64,000 nt of DNA from Hymenobacter qilianensis (GCF_014489555.1 NZ_CP060784.1:2542001-2606000), one strand, 5' to 3'. Counted from the stretch's first letter, positions 38,156 to 47,309 are shown. Translations and numbers: made by a program. Notes: generated by a model from the sequence alone, not told the origin.

Positions 38156-38731
38156 ATGCTCCTTATTTCTCACACGCACGAACCGCTCGAAGCAGGCCTC
38201 GACGAAGCCGGTCGGGGCTGCCTAGCCGGACCAGTGTTTGCGGCGGCGGTAATTTTGCCCCCCAGCTTCACTTCCGCCTTCCTCAACGACTCCAAGCAGA
38301 TGACGGCCCGTCGGCGTGAGCTGGTGAAGGCTGAAATATGCGCAGGCGCGGTGGCATGGGCCGTAGCTGAGGCTTCACCCACCGAAATTGCCAGTATTAA
38401 TATCGCGCAGGCCAGCTACTTAGCCATGCATCGGGCGGTAGCTGCGCTTCCTGTAGCGCCCACGCACCTGATTGTGGATGGCAACCGGTTTCGGGCTTAT
38501 CCGGAAATTGAGCATACATGCTTCGTAGCCGGTGATGGGCGCTATGCCAGCATAGCTGCGGCGTCCGTGCTGGCCAAAACGTTTCGCGACGAGCGTATGC
38601 GGGCTTTAGCGGCGGAATTTCCGGAGTATGGCTGGGAGCAGAACGCGGGCTACCCCACCAAAACGCACCGCGACGCCATTCGAAAGCACGGCCCCACGGA
38701 GCATCACCGCATGGGCTTCCGGCTGCTGTAA
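38156..38731 (+). CDS. rnhB: Ribonuclease HII
   Basis: A 191-residue RNase HII, which cuts RNA in RNA/DNA hybrids and starts ribonucleotide excision repair. The metal-binding DE motif is in GLDEAGRGCLAGPVFAAAV. The second acidic site is LIVDGNRF, and the third region is VAGDGRYASIAAASVLAKTFRDE. The C-terminal YGWEQNAGYPTKTHRDAIRKHGPTEHHRMGF is also typical. Length is normal. An in-frame GCCCCCCAG copy at 38257-38265 encodes the LPPS turn. Confidence 0.97.
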   Translation: MLLISHTHEPLEAGLDEAGRGCLAGPVFAAAVILPPSFTSAFLNDSKQMTARRRELVKAEICAGAVAWAVAEASPTEIASINIAQASYLAMHRAVAALPVAPTHLIVDGNRFRAYPEIEHTCFVAGDGRYASIAAASVLAKTFRDERMRALAAEFPEYGWEQNAGYPTKTHRDAIRKHGPTEHHRMGFRLL

Positions 38732-38816
38732 AAAGGTGAAATTGTGAAATGGTGAGTTTGATATTTGGTTTGCGCCTTCAGAACAGCAAATTCAGCACTT
38801 CACAAATTCACCTTTT
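38731..38816. repeat. Inverted repeat AAAAGGTGAAATTGTGAA / TTCACAAATTCACCTTTT
   Basis: Arms at 38731-38748 and 38799-38816 lie between the convergent rnhB and response-regulator genes, touching both stop codons. One position is mismatched. It may serve as a weak terminator. A related element with the words GTGAA, TTGTGAA and AGGTGA is at 43917-43974. Confidence 0.7.
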
Positions 38817-39261
38817 ACCCTTTCATCTGCAGCAAATCCAGAAAAAGGCTGAAGCCGTCAACTGTCGTGGCGCCCTCCCCGAATTTGTCAAAGCTCAGGG
38901 GCTTCACGATGTAGCCGCTAACGGCCAGCTCGCTGGCTTTAAGTCGGTCGGCTTCAAGGTCGGAAGTGGTCATGATGAAGACGTTCAGACCCACGAATTC
39001 GGGGTCGGAGCGGAGGGCTTCGAGTAGTTCCAGGCCATTCATGCGCGGCATGTTAATGTCGAGCATCACCACATTGGGCTTGGCTATTTTCTCCTGGCCA
39101 TTTTCGCCGCGCAGCAAATTAAGCGCCTCACGGCCGTTGCGGGCCAGATGAAGCGGCACGTCGATGTCGTGCTTACGCAGTTCGCGCTGCACGTTCATGA
39201 CATCCATCTGGTCATCTTCAACGAGCAGGATACTAGGGGTAGTAGTGGTTTCGAGCGACAT
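38815..39261 (-). CDS. Single-domain response regulator (Rcp1/CheY-like receiver)
   Basis: A 148-residue stand-alone receiver. The acidic pocket is EDDQMD near residue 15, the phosphoacceptor is Asp68 in VVMLDINMPRMNG, the switch Thr is in FIMTTSDLEAD, and the conserved Lys is K120 in IVKPLS. The layout (long loop after helix 2, NVQREL, DIDVPLHLARNGREAL) is that of Rcp1-type regulators that pair with hybrid or phytochrome-like kinases. There is no output domain, so it probably acts by protein contact. I chose the ATG at 39261; an upstream extension is low in conservation. It follows the kinase gene by 64 bases. Confidence 0.93.
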   Translation of the reverse strand: MSLETTTTPSILLVEDDQMDVMNVQRELRKHDIDVPLHLARNGREALNLLRGENGQEKIAKPNVVMLDINMPRMNGLELLEALRSDPEFVGLNVFIMTTSDLEADRLKASELAVSGYIVKPLSFDKFGEGATTVDGFSLFLDLLQMKG

Positions 39262-39325
39262 AGAACACAGAAACTGAAGCGGTAAAAGAACTCGTTTCTG
39301 GCTCCCTATACGACTGGGGGGCAAA

Positions 39326-40858
39326 TTAGGCTGTCCGAACTCCCGCTTCTGTAGCACGACCGGCTTCCGCCACAGCCAGTTTGGGCCAGGTAAAGGTGAA
39401 AATTGCCCCCTGACCTTCAGCCGATTCTATCCTGATGGTGCCTCCCTGGCGCTCCACTATCTTCTTGACAATAGCCAGCCCTACGCCGGTGCTTTCCAGT
39501 GTATCACGGTCAGTAAGCGTCTGAAAAATCACGAATATCCGCTCGTGATACTCCGGATCGATGCCCGGCCCGTTATCGGCAATGGAAAAGGTGTACTGTT
39601 GGCGGTCTTCGCGGCAGCTGATCCGCACAGTGCCCGTTTCGGGGTGGTCGTGATATTTGAAAGCGTTGCTGATCAGGTTGGTAAATACCTGCTGTAGCTG
39701 TACGCGGTTAGTAATAAGAGTGGGCAGATAACTCGGCAGTTCAACTTTAAACCCATCCGGCGGAGCCAGCGAGTCGATGATTTCGGTGAGCAGCTCCCGC
39801 ACGTTTACGCGCTCCTGAGCCTGGGCCGTACGACCCACCCGCGCCAGCTCCAGAATGCCGCTAATCAGGTTTTCCATGCGGTGCACACGAGTACGCATAA
39901 GCTGCAAAAATTCGCGAATGTGGTCGGGTACCTCCTGGCCCATATCTTCCTCAATCCAGCGGGAGGCGCTTTCAATGCCGCGCAGAGGCGCTTTCAAATC
40001 ATGGGAAACAACGTAGGCAAATTGGTCCAGCTCATTGTTGCGCCGCTCCAGCTGCGTAATGGTCGAGCCGATGGTGCGGGCCATCGTATTCAAGGACGTC
40101 ACCAGCTCGCTCAGTTCATCCTGATCGGTATCCTTCAACTGGGTTTGGTAATCGCCCCCCGCCACGCGCCGCGACAAGTCCAGCATCATAGCGATACGCT
40201 GGGCCAGCAGGCGGGTGATATACGTAGCCCACACAAGGCCCATAGCTACGGCAATGATGGTGAGGGAGATAGACAGCATACGGGTTTGCTGAATACTATC
40301 GGTGAGCTTGTCGCGCCGCTCAAGACGGGCCGCCAGCTCATCGGCCTCAAACCCATTAAACAATGCCCGAATCTGGTCCATGAGCAGTTTGCCTGTCAGA
40401 CCTTCCGCCAGCAATCTATGCTCCAGGCCTTCGAGGGCCACCTGATCGGGGTTGCGGCGCAGCGCTTCGCGCTTTTCACTGATCATTAAGTGAGAGTAAG
40501 ACGCCCACTGCTGAAACAAGCGCTGGGCCCGCTCCAGGCGGCCGCGTTGGGGACTATCGAGGGGCATTTGCTGGCGGAGATTCACGAAGCGGCCCAATAG
40601 GTTGCGCTCGCCTACGTGGTAAGGCTCTAGCATGGCCTCGTTGCCCACGAGCATATAGCCACGAAAGCCTGTTTCCATGTCGATGATATTGCGGAGCAGC
40701 GTGGTGGCTTCTTCCGTCCGCAGCTGCGATTCTTCCACCCGCAATGAGTTGCGCAGCACCTTGCGCGACAGCTGGTAATTGATAATTACCACTGCCGCAA
40801 ACAGGACCGAGATAGCCAGAAAGCCGGCGAAGAGTTTGGTAGAAAGCTTGAGCTTCAT
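39326..40858 (-). CDS. CHASE3-HAMP sensor histidine kinase
   Basis: A 510-residue membrane kinase. TM1 is at residues 8-28. A CHASE3-type periplasmic helical domain (RNIIDMETGFRGYMLVGNE) spans about 30-190, and TM2 about 192-214. A HAMP linker is followed by HisKA with the phosphorylated His286 in YVVSHDLKAPLRG. The HATPase_c domain has the N box around Asn398 (FTNLISNAFKY), G1 DNGPGI at 428-433 and G2 GVGLAIVKKIV. It resembles the light/redox-type kinases that pair with Rcp1 receivers, and such a receiver is encoded next. Upstream by 21 bases is a CZB-domain protein that may feed it a signal. Confidence 0.95.
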   Translation of the reverse strand: MKLKLSTKLFAGFLAISVLFAAVVIINYQLSRKVLRNSLRVEESQLRTEEATTLLRNIIDMETGFRGYMLVGNEAMLEPYHVGERNLLGRFVNLRQQMPLDSPQRGRLERAQRLFQQWASYSHLMISEKREALRRNPDQVALEGLEHRLLAEGLTGKLLMDQIRALFNGFEADELAARLERRDKLTDSIQQTRMLSISLTIIAVAMGLVWATYITRLLAQRIAMMLDLSRRVAGGDYQTQLKDTDQDELSELVTSLNTMARTIGSTITQLERRNNELDQFAYVVSHDLKAPLRGIESASRWIEEDMGQEVPDHIREFLQLMRTRVHRMENLISGILELARVGRTAQAQERVNVRELLTEIIDSLAPPDGFKVELPSYLPTLITNRVQLQQVFTNLISNAFKYHDHPETGTVRISCREDRQQYTFSIADNGPGIDPEYHERIFVIFQTLTDRDTLESTGVGLAIVKKIVERQGGTIRIESAEGQGAIFTFTWPKLAVAEAGRATEAGVRTA

Positions 40859-40879
40859 GCGGGGCGGTAATAAACGAGA

Positions 40880-41260
40880 CTACCGGCCCAAACCTGGACT
40901 TTCGGCGCGCAGCTTTTGCTCCATGGTGCGTAGCAGGCGCGCAATCTCGTCTACGTAGCCTTGTACGGAGCTTAGGCCGGCAATGGCTTGCTCCACCTGG
41001 CCAGTCTGGCGTAAATCAAGTAAGCGGCTGGCTTCCTTATGAATCTGCTGATGCGCTTTATCCAGCTCGCGACTTTCGGGCAGATGCGCATACGCCACCA
41101 ATGCCCGCTCCCGAATCCAGACGCCGAGGGCGCATACTTGCGCATCCCGTATGGGCGCCTCAGCGGTGCCGCTGCCATAAAGGGCGGAGCGGAGCTTCGA
41201 TTTGAACAACAGGTGCCTAACCTGAGCCATTTCAAACTCCTGTTTTAAATCTTCGTGCAT
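40880..41260 (-). CDS. Stand-alone CZB (chemoreceptor zinc-binding) domain protein
   Basis: A 126-residue protein that is almost entirely a CZB domain, a four-helix zinc module otherwise mostly fused to chemoreceptors and diguanylate cyclases. The zinc ligands are all visible: His16 (VRHLLFKSKL), Cys43 (QVCALGVW), His70 and His74 (KAHQQIH). In known CZB proteins zinc and the reactive Cys sense zinc or hypochlorite. The start could be the ATG at 41260 or one five codons earlier; a longer upstream open frame is not conserved-looking. It is 21 bases before the histidine kinase gene, on the same strand, so the three genes are probably one operon. Confidence 0.82.
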   Translation of the reverse strand: MHEDLKQEFEMAQVRHLLFKSKLRSALYGSGTAEAPIRDAQVCALGVWIRERALVAYAHLPESRELDKAHQQIHKEASRLLDLRQTGQVEQAIAGLSSVQGYVDEIARLLRTMEQKLRAESPGLGR

Positions 41261-41431
41261 AGAAACGTCGCCCATGAAGTGCCAAAGTCCCACTGAGCTG
41301 ATGCAGACTTTCTGTACGGATTCGCCCCGAGCAACGAGAAAAACAGGCTCTTTGTTCGCGCGTTCTGGCCCTTGCGTGCGATAACTCAAAGGTCGTAAGC
41401 GCGGTTAAGTAGCCCAGCCGCTAGAAATGGC

Positions 41432-41447
41432 TAGTTTTGCCCCCCAG
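41432..41447 (+). promoter_or_regulatory. Candidate gcvT -7 box overlapping a GCCCCCCAG motif
   Basis: TAGTTTTG (41432-41439) matches TAnnTTTG exactly, and its last G is the first base of GCCCCCCAG (41439-41447). The site is 40 bases before the gcvT ATG and next to the divergent CZB gene. No clear -33 box was found, so confidence is modest. Confidence 0.35.
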
Positions 41448-41478
41448 AACCCACCCACGTACCTCATTTATCTTACCG

Positions 41479-42582
41479 ATGGCCGAAGACCTCAAAACCG
41501 TTACCCTCAACGACGTACACCAGCAGCTGGGGGCCAAAATGGTGCCCTTTGCGGGCTACAACATGCCTGTGCGCTACTCTTCCGACCTTGATGAGCACCA
41601 CACCGTGCGTCGGGCCGTCGGTATTTTCGACGTGTCGCACATGGGCGAATTCCGGGTGCGCGGCCCCAAAGCCCTCGACCTGATTCAGCGCGTGACCAGC
41701 AACGACGCCAGCAAGCTCGTAGACGGCAAAGCCCAGTACGCCTGCCTGCCGAATAACGAAGGCGGCATCGTGGACGATCTGCTCGTGTATCGCTTGGCCG
41801 AAAATGATTATCTGCTGGTCGTGAATGCTTCCAATATTGAGAAAGACTGGAACTGGATCAGCCAGCATAACACGGAAGGCGTGGAGATGGAAAACATCTC
41901 GGATCAGATCAGTCTGTTTGCCGTGCAAGGCCCCAAAGCTGCCGCCGCGCTGCAAAGTCTGACGGATGTAGATCTGAGCAGTATTCCGTACTACTCTTTT
42001 GTGCAAGGCACGTTTGCTGGCGCTCCCAATGTCATTATTTCGGCCACGGGCTACACCGGCGCGGGCGGCTTTGAGCTGTATGTGCCCAATGAAAGTGCCC
42101 GCGACGTGTGGGAGAAAATTATGGCCGCCGGTGCAGCGTTTGGCATAAAGCCCATCGGACTGGGTGCCCGCGATACGCTACGCCTGGAAATGGGCTACTG
42201 CCTCTACGGCAACGACATCGACGATGCTACGTCACCCTTGGAGGCAGGCTTAGGTTGGGTAACCAAGTTTACCAAAGACTTCACCAACGCTGAAAACCTC
42301 AAAAAGCAGAAAGAGCAAGGCATAAGCCGCAAGCTGGTCGGTTTCCTGATGGACAGCGGCGGCATTCCGCGCAGCCATTACGAGCTGGTAGACGAGGCCG
42401 GAACCAAGATTGGCGAAGTAACCTCCGGCACCCAGTCGCCCTCGTTGGGCAAAGGAGTTGGATTAGGCTACGTAAAAACGGAGTTCAGCACGCCCGGCAG
42501 CAAGGTTTTCGTGCAAGTGCGCGGCAAAAACCTGCCCGCCACGGTCGTGAAGCTGCCTTTCGTGAAAGGTACCGAAGAGTAA
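41479..42582 (+). CDS. gcvT: Glycine cleavage system aminomethyltransferase (T protein)
   Basis: A 367-residue T protein, which transfers the methylene group from aminomethyl-lipoyl H protein to tetrahydrofolate in glycine breakdown. The ATG at 41479 ([21 protein letters not shown]) matches the family start; an ATG fourteen codons earlier gives a non-conserved extension. [14 protein letters not shown], the SHMGEF motif, [13 protein letters not shown] [19 protein letters not shown] and [19 protein letters not shown] are the folate-site hallmarks, and the C-terminal domain ends with [14 protein letters not shown]. The other glycine cleavage genes are not in view. Confidence 0.97.
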   Translation: MAEDLKTVTLNDVHQQLGAKMVPFAGYNMPVRYSSDLDEHHTVRRAVGIFDVSHMGEFRVRGPKALDLIQRVTSNDASKLVDGKAQYACLPNNEGGIVDDLLVYRLAENDYLLVVNASNIEKDWNWISQHNTEGVEMENISDQISLFAVQGPKAAAALQSLTDVDLSSIPYYSFVQGTFAGAPNVIISATGYTGAGGFELYVPNESARDVWEKIMAAGAAFGIKPIGLGARDTLRLEMGYCLYGNDIDDATSPLEAGLGWVTKFTKDFTNAENLKKQKEQGISRKLVGFLMDSGGIPRSHYELVDEAGTKIGEVTSGTQSPSLGKGVGLGYVKTEFSTPGSKVFVQVRGKNLPATVVKLPFVKGTEE

Positions 42583-42597
42583 GAAATACTATTAAAG

Positions 42598-42696
42598 AAC
42601 GTCATGCAGAGCAAAGTGAAGCATCTCGCGTGCTGATGCGGGAGTAGTAATCCCACTACCGCGAGCGAGATGCTTCGCTTTGCTCTGCATGACGTT
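42598..42696. repeat. Palindromic repeat, CATGCAGAGC family, copy 1
   Basis: AACGTCATGCAGAGC(AAAGTGAAGCATCTCGC) faces its complement GCGAGATGCTTCGC...GCTCTGCATGACGTT with a variable centre. Arms of about 38 bases could form a cruciform or a transcript hairpin. It lies between gcvT and comB. Similar copies are at 43454, 46063, 52841 and 58717. Confidence 0.92.
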
Positions 42697-42716
42697 CTGT
42701 TTTTTGTTCATTAAAA

Positions 42717-43430
42717 ATGCCCACTCTCGACGTTTGCTTTTCGCCTGAGCTGCTGCCGCTGTATAATCTGCGGGGGAAGGTGGCGGTGGTGGTTGATATT
42801 CTGCGCGCTACTTCTTCTATGGTTACGGCGCTGGCGGCGGGTGTTACGCATATCGTGCCGGTGGCGGAGTTGGCCGAGTGCCGCGAATTTGCCCCCCAGG
42901 GCTACCTCACCGCCGCTGAGCGCGACGGCCTGCAAGCCGAAGGCGTTGATCTGGGTAATTCGCCCTTTGGCTACCTCGATGGCAAAGTGGCCGTGCAGGA
43001 GCGCGCGGTTGCTATTACCACTACCAACGGTACGCGTGCCATTCACCTTTCCTTGAGTGCCGATGCAGTGGTGCTGGGGGCCTTTTTAAACCTGGAGGCA
43101 GTAGCCCAGTTCCTGCGCCAGCAGCAGAAAGACGTGGTAGTCGTGTGCGCCGGGTGGAAAGGCATGTTTAATCTGGAAGACACGCTCTACGGTGGCGCTT
43201 TGGCTGAACGCCTGGCTGACGGCTTCGATATCAGCAGCAGCGACGCGACGCTGGCCGCGCTGCATCTGTGGCAGCTCGCCAATCCTGACCTGGCGGGCTA
43301 CTTGCTCCAATCATCCCACGTGCGCCGTCTCAACAGTCTGGAAGTAAATCAGGATATGGATTTTTGTATTCGCTTGGACGAGTATAACATTGTTCCTATC
43401 TGGCAAGATGGACGAATCGTAGCCCTGTGA
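42717..43430 (+). CDS. comB: 2-phosphosulfolactate phosphatase-like protein (ComB family)
   Basis: A 237-residue ComB family protein. In archaea ComB dephosphorylates 2-phosphosulfolactate in coenzyme M synthesis. Family features are FSPELL near the start, VVVDILRATSSMVTALAAG (the catalytic region), the ERDG motif, NSPFGY, the ITTTNGTRAI motif and VVCAGWKGMFNLEDTLYGGAL. No other coenzyme M or sulfolactate gene is nearby, so the true substrate in this organism is open. It is flanked on both sides by CATGCAGAGC palindromes and carries an in-frame GCCCCCCAG at 42891-42899. Confidence 0.9.
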   Translation: MPTLDVCFSPELLPLYNLRGKVAVVVDILRATSSMVTALAAGVTHIVPVAELAECREFAPQGYLTAAERDGLQAEGVDLGNSPFGYLDGKVAVQERAVAITTTNGTRAIHLSLSADAVVLGAFLNLEAVAQFLRQQQKDVVVVCAGWKGMFNLEDTLYGGALAERLADGFDISSSDATLAALHLWQLANPDLAGYLLQSSHVRRLNSLEVNQDMDFCIRLDEYNIVPIWQDGRIVAL

Positions 43431-43453
43431 CAGAGCTGATGAAGTAAATTAAA

Positions 43454-43555
43454 CGGTGGTCATGCAGAGCAAAGCGAAGCATCTCGCTCGCGCATTTATA
43501 TTAGTAATCTCTCCTCAGCACGCGAGATGCTTTGCTTTGCTCTGCATGACAACCG
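43454..43555. repeat. Palindromic repeat, CATGCAGAGC family, copy 2
   Basis: The element has GGTCATGCAGAGCAAAGCGA on the left and GCTTTGCTCTGCATGACAACC on the right around a loop containing TTTATATTAGTAATCT. It lies between the convergent comB and MazG-like genes, where it may end transcription from both. Confidence 0.92.
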
Positions 43556-43588
43556 TTTTTGCGATGCGAGCGCTACTGGAATCTCAGC

Positions 43589-43915
43589 TTAGCGCAACTT
43601 CTCGTTGTCGTGGTGGCGCGTGGCGTCGCGCTTGGTTTTTTTCTCCAGGTTCTTCGCCAGCGCTTCCGTCAGATTCACACCGGTTTGGTTGGCCAAACAA
43701 ATCACTACGAACAGTACATCGGCCAGCTCGTCGGCCAATACCTTGCCTTTGTCAGATTCTTTAAACGACTGCTCGCCGTATTGACGCGCGATGATGCGGG
43801 CCACTTCGCCCACTTCTTCCGTGAGCATGGCCATGTTGGTCAGCTCGTTGAAATACCGCACGCCCGTAGTCTGAATCCAGGTATCGACGGTTTGTTGGGC
43901 TTCTTCAATGGTCAT
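43589..43915 (-). CDS. MazG-like nucleotide pyrophosphohydrolase
   Basis: A 108-residue protein of the MazG/all-alpha NTP pyrophosphatase family. The metal-binding pattern is EEVGEVAR on one helix and LADELADVLFVVICLANQTG on the next, matching the EExxE...ExxD signature. The length fits a single-domain dimeric enzyme, as in house-cleaning nucleotide hydrolases. The C-terminal tail KKTKRDATRHHDNEKLR is basic. The ATG at 43915 is the only sensible start. It lies 60 bases after dtd on the same strand, with a small hairpin between. Confidence 0.9.
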   Translation of the reverse strand: MTIEEAQQTVDTWIQTTGVRYFNELTNMAMLTEEVGEVARIIARQYGEQSFKESDKGKVLADELADVLFVVICLANQTGVNLTEALAKNLEKKTKRDATRHHDNEKLR

Positions 43916-43916
43916 A

Positions 43917-43974
43917 GTGAAGTTGTGAAAGGTGAGATAGTGAAAGGTGAGTTCACAACTTCACCTTTCACAAG
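43917..43974. repeat. Small inverted repeat GTGAAGTTGTGAA / TTCACAACTTCAC
   Basis: Perfect 13-base arms at 43917-43929 and 43952-43964, with a nested GTGAAAGGTGA / TCACCTTTCAC pair. It fills the space between dtd and the MazG-like gene. It is built from the same words as the element at 38731-38816. Confidence 0.75.
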
Positions 43975-43975
43975 T

Positions 43976-44424
43976 TCATTTTTCCGGCGAATCGAGCACG
44001 AGCGTAACCGGGCCATCGTTGAGCAGGCTTACCTGCATATCGGCCCCAAACTCGCCGGTGGGCACAGGCTGGCCGAGCAATTCTTCCACTTGCCGCACGA
44101 ATTGCTGGTAGAGCGCATCGGCCAATGGCGGCGCGGCGGCACCTATGTAGCTGGGGCGGTTGCCTTTGCGTGCATCGGCGAGCAGCGTAAACTGGCTGAC
44201 TACCAATATTTGCCCCCCAATGTCCTGCACGCTACGATTCATCTTGCCTTCCTCGTCGGAGAAGATGCGCAGCTGCACAAGCTTGCGCGCCATCCAGTCA
44301 AGTGACTTGGCATCATCGTGGGGGCAAATCCGGCCAGCACCAGCACTCCTGGGCCTATTTCTCCTACCGCTCGGCCCTCCACTACCACGCGGGCCTCACG
44401 CACCCGCTGAACTACTACGCGCAT
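43976..44424 (-). CDS. dtd: D-aminoacyl-tRNA deacylase (one-base gap)
   Basis: A 149-residue DTD when joined. It removes D-amino acids, and also glycine mischarged on tRNA(Ala), from t[20 protein letters not shown] starts the protein, the SQxT motif is [23 protein letters not shown], and the cross-subunit Gly-cisPro motif is [12 protein letters not shown]. The frame breaks after GFAP at the five-G run 44330-44334. One more base gives [28 protein letters not shown], which fits the family exactly. Confidence 0.94.
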
Positions 44425-44560
44425 GTTGGTAAATAAGTAAGTTGAACAGTGGTGCTACGACGAAAAAAGTCGTGGCACCACCGCAAGTAAACCCTTAATC
44501 TTGCCTTCTCAAATGAAGAGGCCTGATTTGGGCCGCTCACCATTAACGGTTTGATGCCCC

Positions 44561-46032
44561 TTGAATCAGCGTTCGTTGCTACTGTTTCTGGCTTTACTGG
44601 TAGTAGCGGCCGTGCGCCTGTACGGATTGGCGGGCGCCGCTTTGCCCGATTATGACTCAGTTCGTAACTGGCAAATAGTGCAGGAAGTAGCCGCCGGCAA
44701 CCTCACGCATTTGTTTCATCAGGGCGCCCCGCTGTTTTATTTGATATTCGCGCCTTTTGTCTGGCTGGGGGGCAATTTTCATGTTCTCCAACACGTCAAT
44801 TCCTTGGTGAGCGTGGCTGCTGTCGGCAGCCTGGCAACGTTTGTCGGGCGCGAAGCTCGGCTTTCCGCTTGGGAAACGGCAGGCTTAGCGCTGTTCATCG
44901 GCACCGCCGTATTTCTGACTTTCTCGGGCCGCGACTTTACTATGAATTCCGGCAACGTGCTGGTATTTGCGGGCCTGCTGCGGGCTTATTATCATCGTTT
45001 GCAGGCGCCCAGCCGCCAAACCTTGCTGCGCGCAGCCGTCTGGCTTATGCTGGGCATCAGCTTCAACTACCGCTTCCTGTTTACAATACCAATTCTGGTT
45101 GCTTTCGAGCTGCTAACCGCCGATGGCCTGCTTCTTCGGCGTGGTAATGCTTGGCGGGTATTCGCAATTCTGGTTGCGCCGTTCGTGGTGCTGGGCTTAG
45201 TAAGTTGGGCGGCCGGGTTGCCTTTGCAGCGCCATTGGCCCGCTGTGTATTACGGCCTCATCATGCGCGGGGAGCCTAATCTGGCCGGCAACGTCGGCAT
45301 CTTCCGCTTCGATGTACTCTACTACGCCTACTTCATGCGCGACTTCGAGTCGCCGCTGGTGCTCTTGACGCTGCTGGCGGCGCCGGTGATGTGGCGGCGG
45401 GAGTTGTTTCAGCAGCTGCGGCAGCCCAATCTGGTGTGCTACCTAGCCGTATGGGGCTACTGCTTCTTGGCCGGTATGTCGCTGCTTATAAAAGCCCCCG
45501 CGGGCTTCTGCTGGCTTACGGCGTGTTCTATGCCCTGGCTTTCCTCAGCCTGCGCCAACTGGTTTCCGGTAAAATATTGGGCGTGCTGGTGGTGCTGGCT
45601 ATTGGATTCAATGTGTACCGGATCGAGCGCGAAGTATATGCATATGCGCCTACCAATTACCCGCAAGTAGCGACGTGGCTTCAGGATCAACAAGTTGATA
45701 TGCTGCTCAGTACGATAGGGCAGGGGGCGGCTCCGTTCGTTGAGCCGATGCCAGTCGCTGTCGTTACCGATGAAAAACAATTGCCTGCCTTGCGCCAGCA
45801 AGGCCACCGCTACGTGCTGCTCGATTCCTACTGGCGCGTGGCGGGCGTTCATCGGTTTGAAGCCCTGCGTCGTGAGCCGGTGGTGGCTGCCTGGCCTGAG
45901 TTGCAGCTTACAGCTCCTTTGCTTTTCCTCGAACACTCAGAATACACTGGCCTGACGTATCACCAAACGCTAGCCCGCCAGCAAGCCGCCGCCCGCGACT
46001 CCTTTCAACTGCGGATAATTGGCCTTGATTAA
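44561..46032 (+). CDS. Polytopic membrane protein, glycosyltransferase-39/ArnT-like (one-base gap)
   Basis: About 490 residues when joined, with roughly eleven hydrophobic segments followed by a soluble C-terminal region. The first loop carries DYDSVRNWQIVQEVAAGN, an acidic motif in the place where GT-C transferases have their catalytic Asp, and NFHVLQHVNSL follows; this is weak evidence for a lipid-linked sugar transferase. The frame breaks at the five-C run 45495-45499; one more base joins SLLIKAP to RGLLLAYGVFYALAFLSLRQL. The start is a TTG at 44561, with no better ATG in frame. Function is uncertain. Confidence 0.68.
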
Positions 46033-46062
46033 GTGTATATCAAGCAACTGATTATTTATAAG

Positions 46063-46162
46063 ACCGTCATGCAGAGCGCAGCGAAGCATCTCGCGCGCTT
46101 CGTTGCAATGCTAACCCTGACGACTGCGCGCGAGATGCTTCGCTACCGCTCTGCATGACGGT
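46063..46162. repeat. Palindromic repeat, CATGCAGAGC family, copy 3
   Basis: ACCGTCATGCAGAGCGCAGC on the left pairs with GCTCTGCATGACGGT on the right, with GAAGCATCTCGCGCG/CGCGCGAGATGCTTCGC inside. It lies between the convergent membrane-protein gene and mltG. Confidence 0.92.
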
Positions 46163-46197
46163 TAAGGGAAGGATTATAATAATTAGGTCCCCAATCC

Positions 46198-47270
46198 TTA
46201 CCGCCTAATCTTCAAACTATCCAGCGTGCGTTGGTAGCGGCGGGCGTTGCGGCGGTGTTCGGCGTAGGTGGCGGCGAAATCGGAGTAGCCGCTGAAGTCG
46301 GGGCGGGCGCAGAAGAAAAGATAGTCGTGCGTGGCAGGCTTGAGCACCGCGTTCAGACTTTGACGATTGGCGGAAGTGATGGGTCCGGGGGGCAAACCTT
46401 TGCGCTTGTAGGTGTTGTAGGGCGAATCCACCAGCTTGTCTTTATTGAGCACGCGCCGCACCCCGAAGTTGCCAATGGCCCACAGCAGCGTTGGGTCGGC
46501 TTGCAGGCGCATGCCCTGGCGCAGTCGGTTGAGATACACGCCCGCAATGATGGGCTTATCCTCCGGCTTAGCCGTTTCACGCTGCACGATGCTGGCCAGC
46601 ACATGCACCTGCACGGGCGAAAGCTGCAAAGAATCGGCACGCCGCCGGCGCTCCGGCGTCCAGAACCGCCGATGCACGGCCGCGGCCGAATCGAGAAACT
46701 GCTCGGCCGACGTATTCCACAGAAAGCGGTAGGGACCGGGCAAAAACATGGTCAATACCGTCGTCGTGTCAAGCTGGTAGCGGCGGCGCAAAAAGCTGTT
46801 ATCCTGGAGTAAAGCACGCAGCTTGGCCGAGTCGGCTTCTATCTGGGGGGCAATTTGACCTACCAGCTGCGGCTTGTACTTGAATGCGTTCAGCTCAAAA
46901 GCTACCGTATCCTGCTGACCATTCATCAGCTTATCGAGCAGAGCATCATTGCCCAAGCCGCCTTCCAGCCGATACCGGCCCGGCCGCACCTGCCTTGGGT
47001 ACTCCCGATGCTCAGCCAGCCAAGCGAAAGCCTCCGTGTCAATGAGCAGATCCTGCCGCCGGATAGAATCGAGCACCGCCTGAAACGAAGACCCCGTCCG
47101 GATGTACAGGTACGCGGGCCCAAAAGGCGAAACAGCCACGTTGGGTTTCCACCACACGCGCCAGGCCGCATAAAGTCCCATGCCTCCCGCTACTAAAACG
47201 AAGGCCAGCAAAATGCCCCCAGCCAGCGCCAGCGCCGCGTTGAGGAGTGAGAAGAAGCTACTTTATTCAA
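46198..47270 (-). CDS. mltG: Endolytic peptidoglycan transglycosylase MltG (one-base gap at the 5' end)
   Basis: About 357 residues when joined. MltG (YceG-like) cuts nascent glycan strands at the inner membrane and sets their length. One N-terminal membrane segment (ILLAFVLVAGGMGLYAAWRVW) is followed by a LysM-like part and the catalytic domain: VLASIVQRET with the catalytic Glu, AGVYLNRLRQGMRLQADPTLLWAIG and SPYNTYKRKGLPPGPITSANRQSLNAVL. The frame breaks at the five-C run 47216-47220 within the membrane segment. With one more base the frame extends to a TTG at 47270 (LNKVASSHSSTRRWRWLGG), giving the positive-inside N-terminus. An in-frame motif copy is at 46843-46851. Confidence 0.93.
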
Positions 47271-47309
47271 ACCGGATTCGTATCAACAAATGCATGTTAG
47301 CGTGGAAAA

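Noticed and set aside
39881..40489. A 202-codon plus-strand frame antisense to the histidine kinase gene
   Set aside because: The opposite strand carries an unmistakable kinase; such long antisense frames are common in GC-rich coding sequence.
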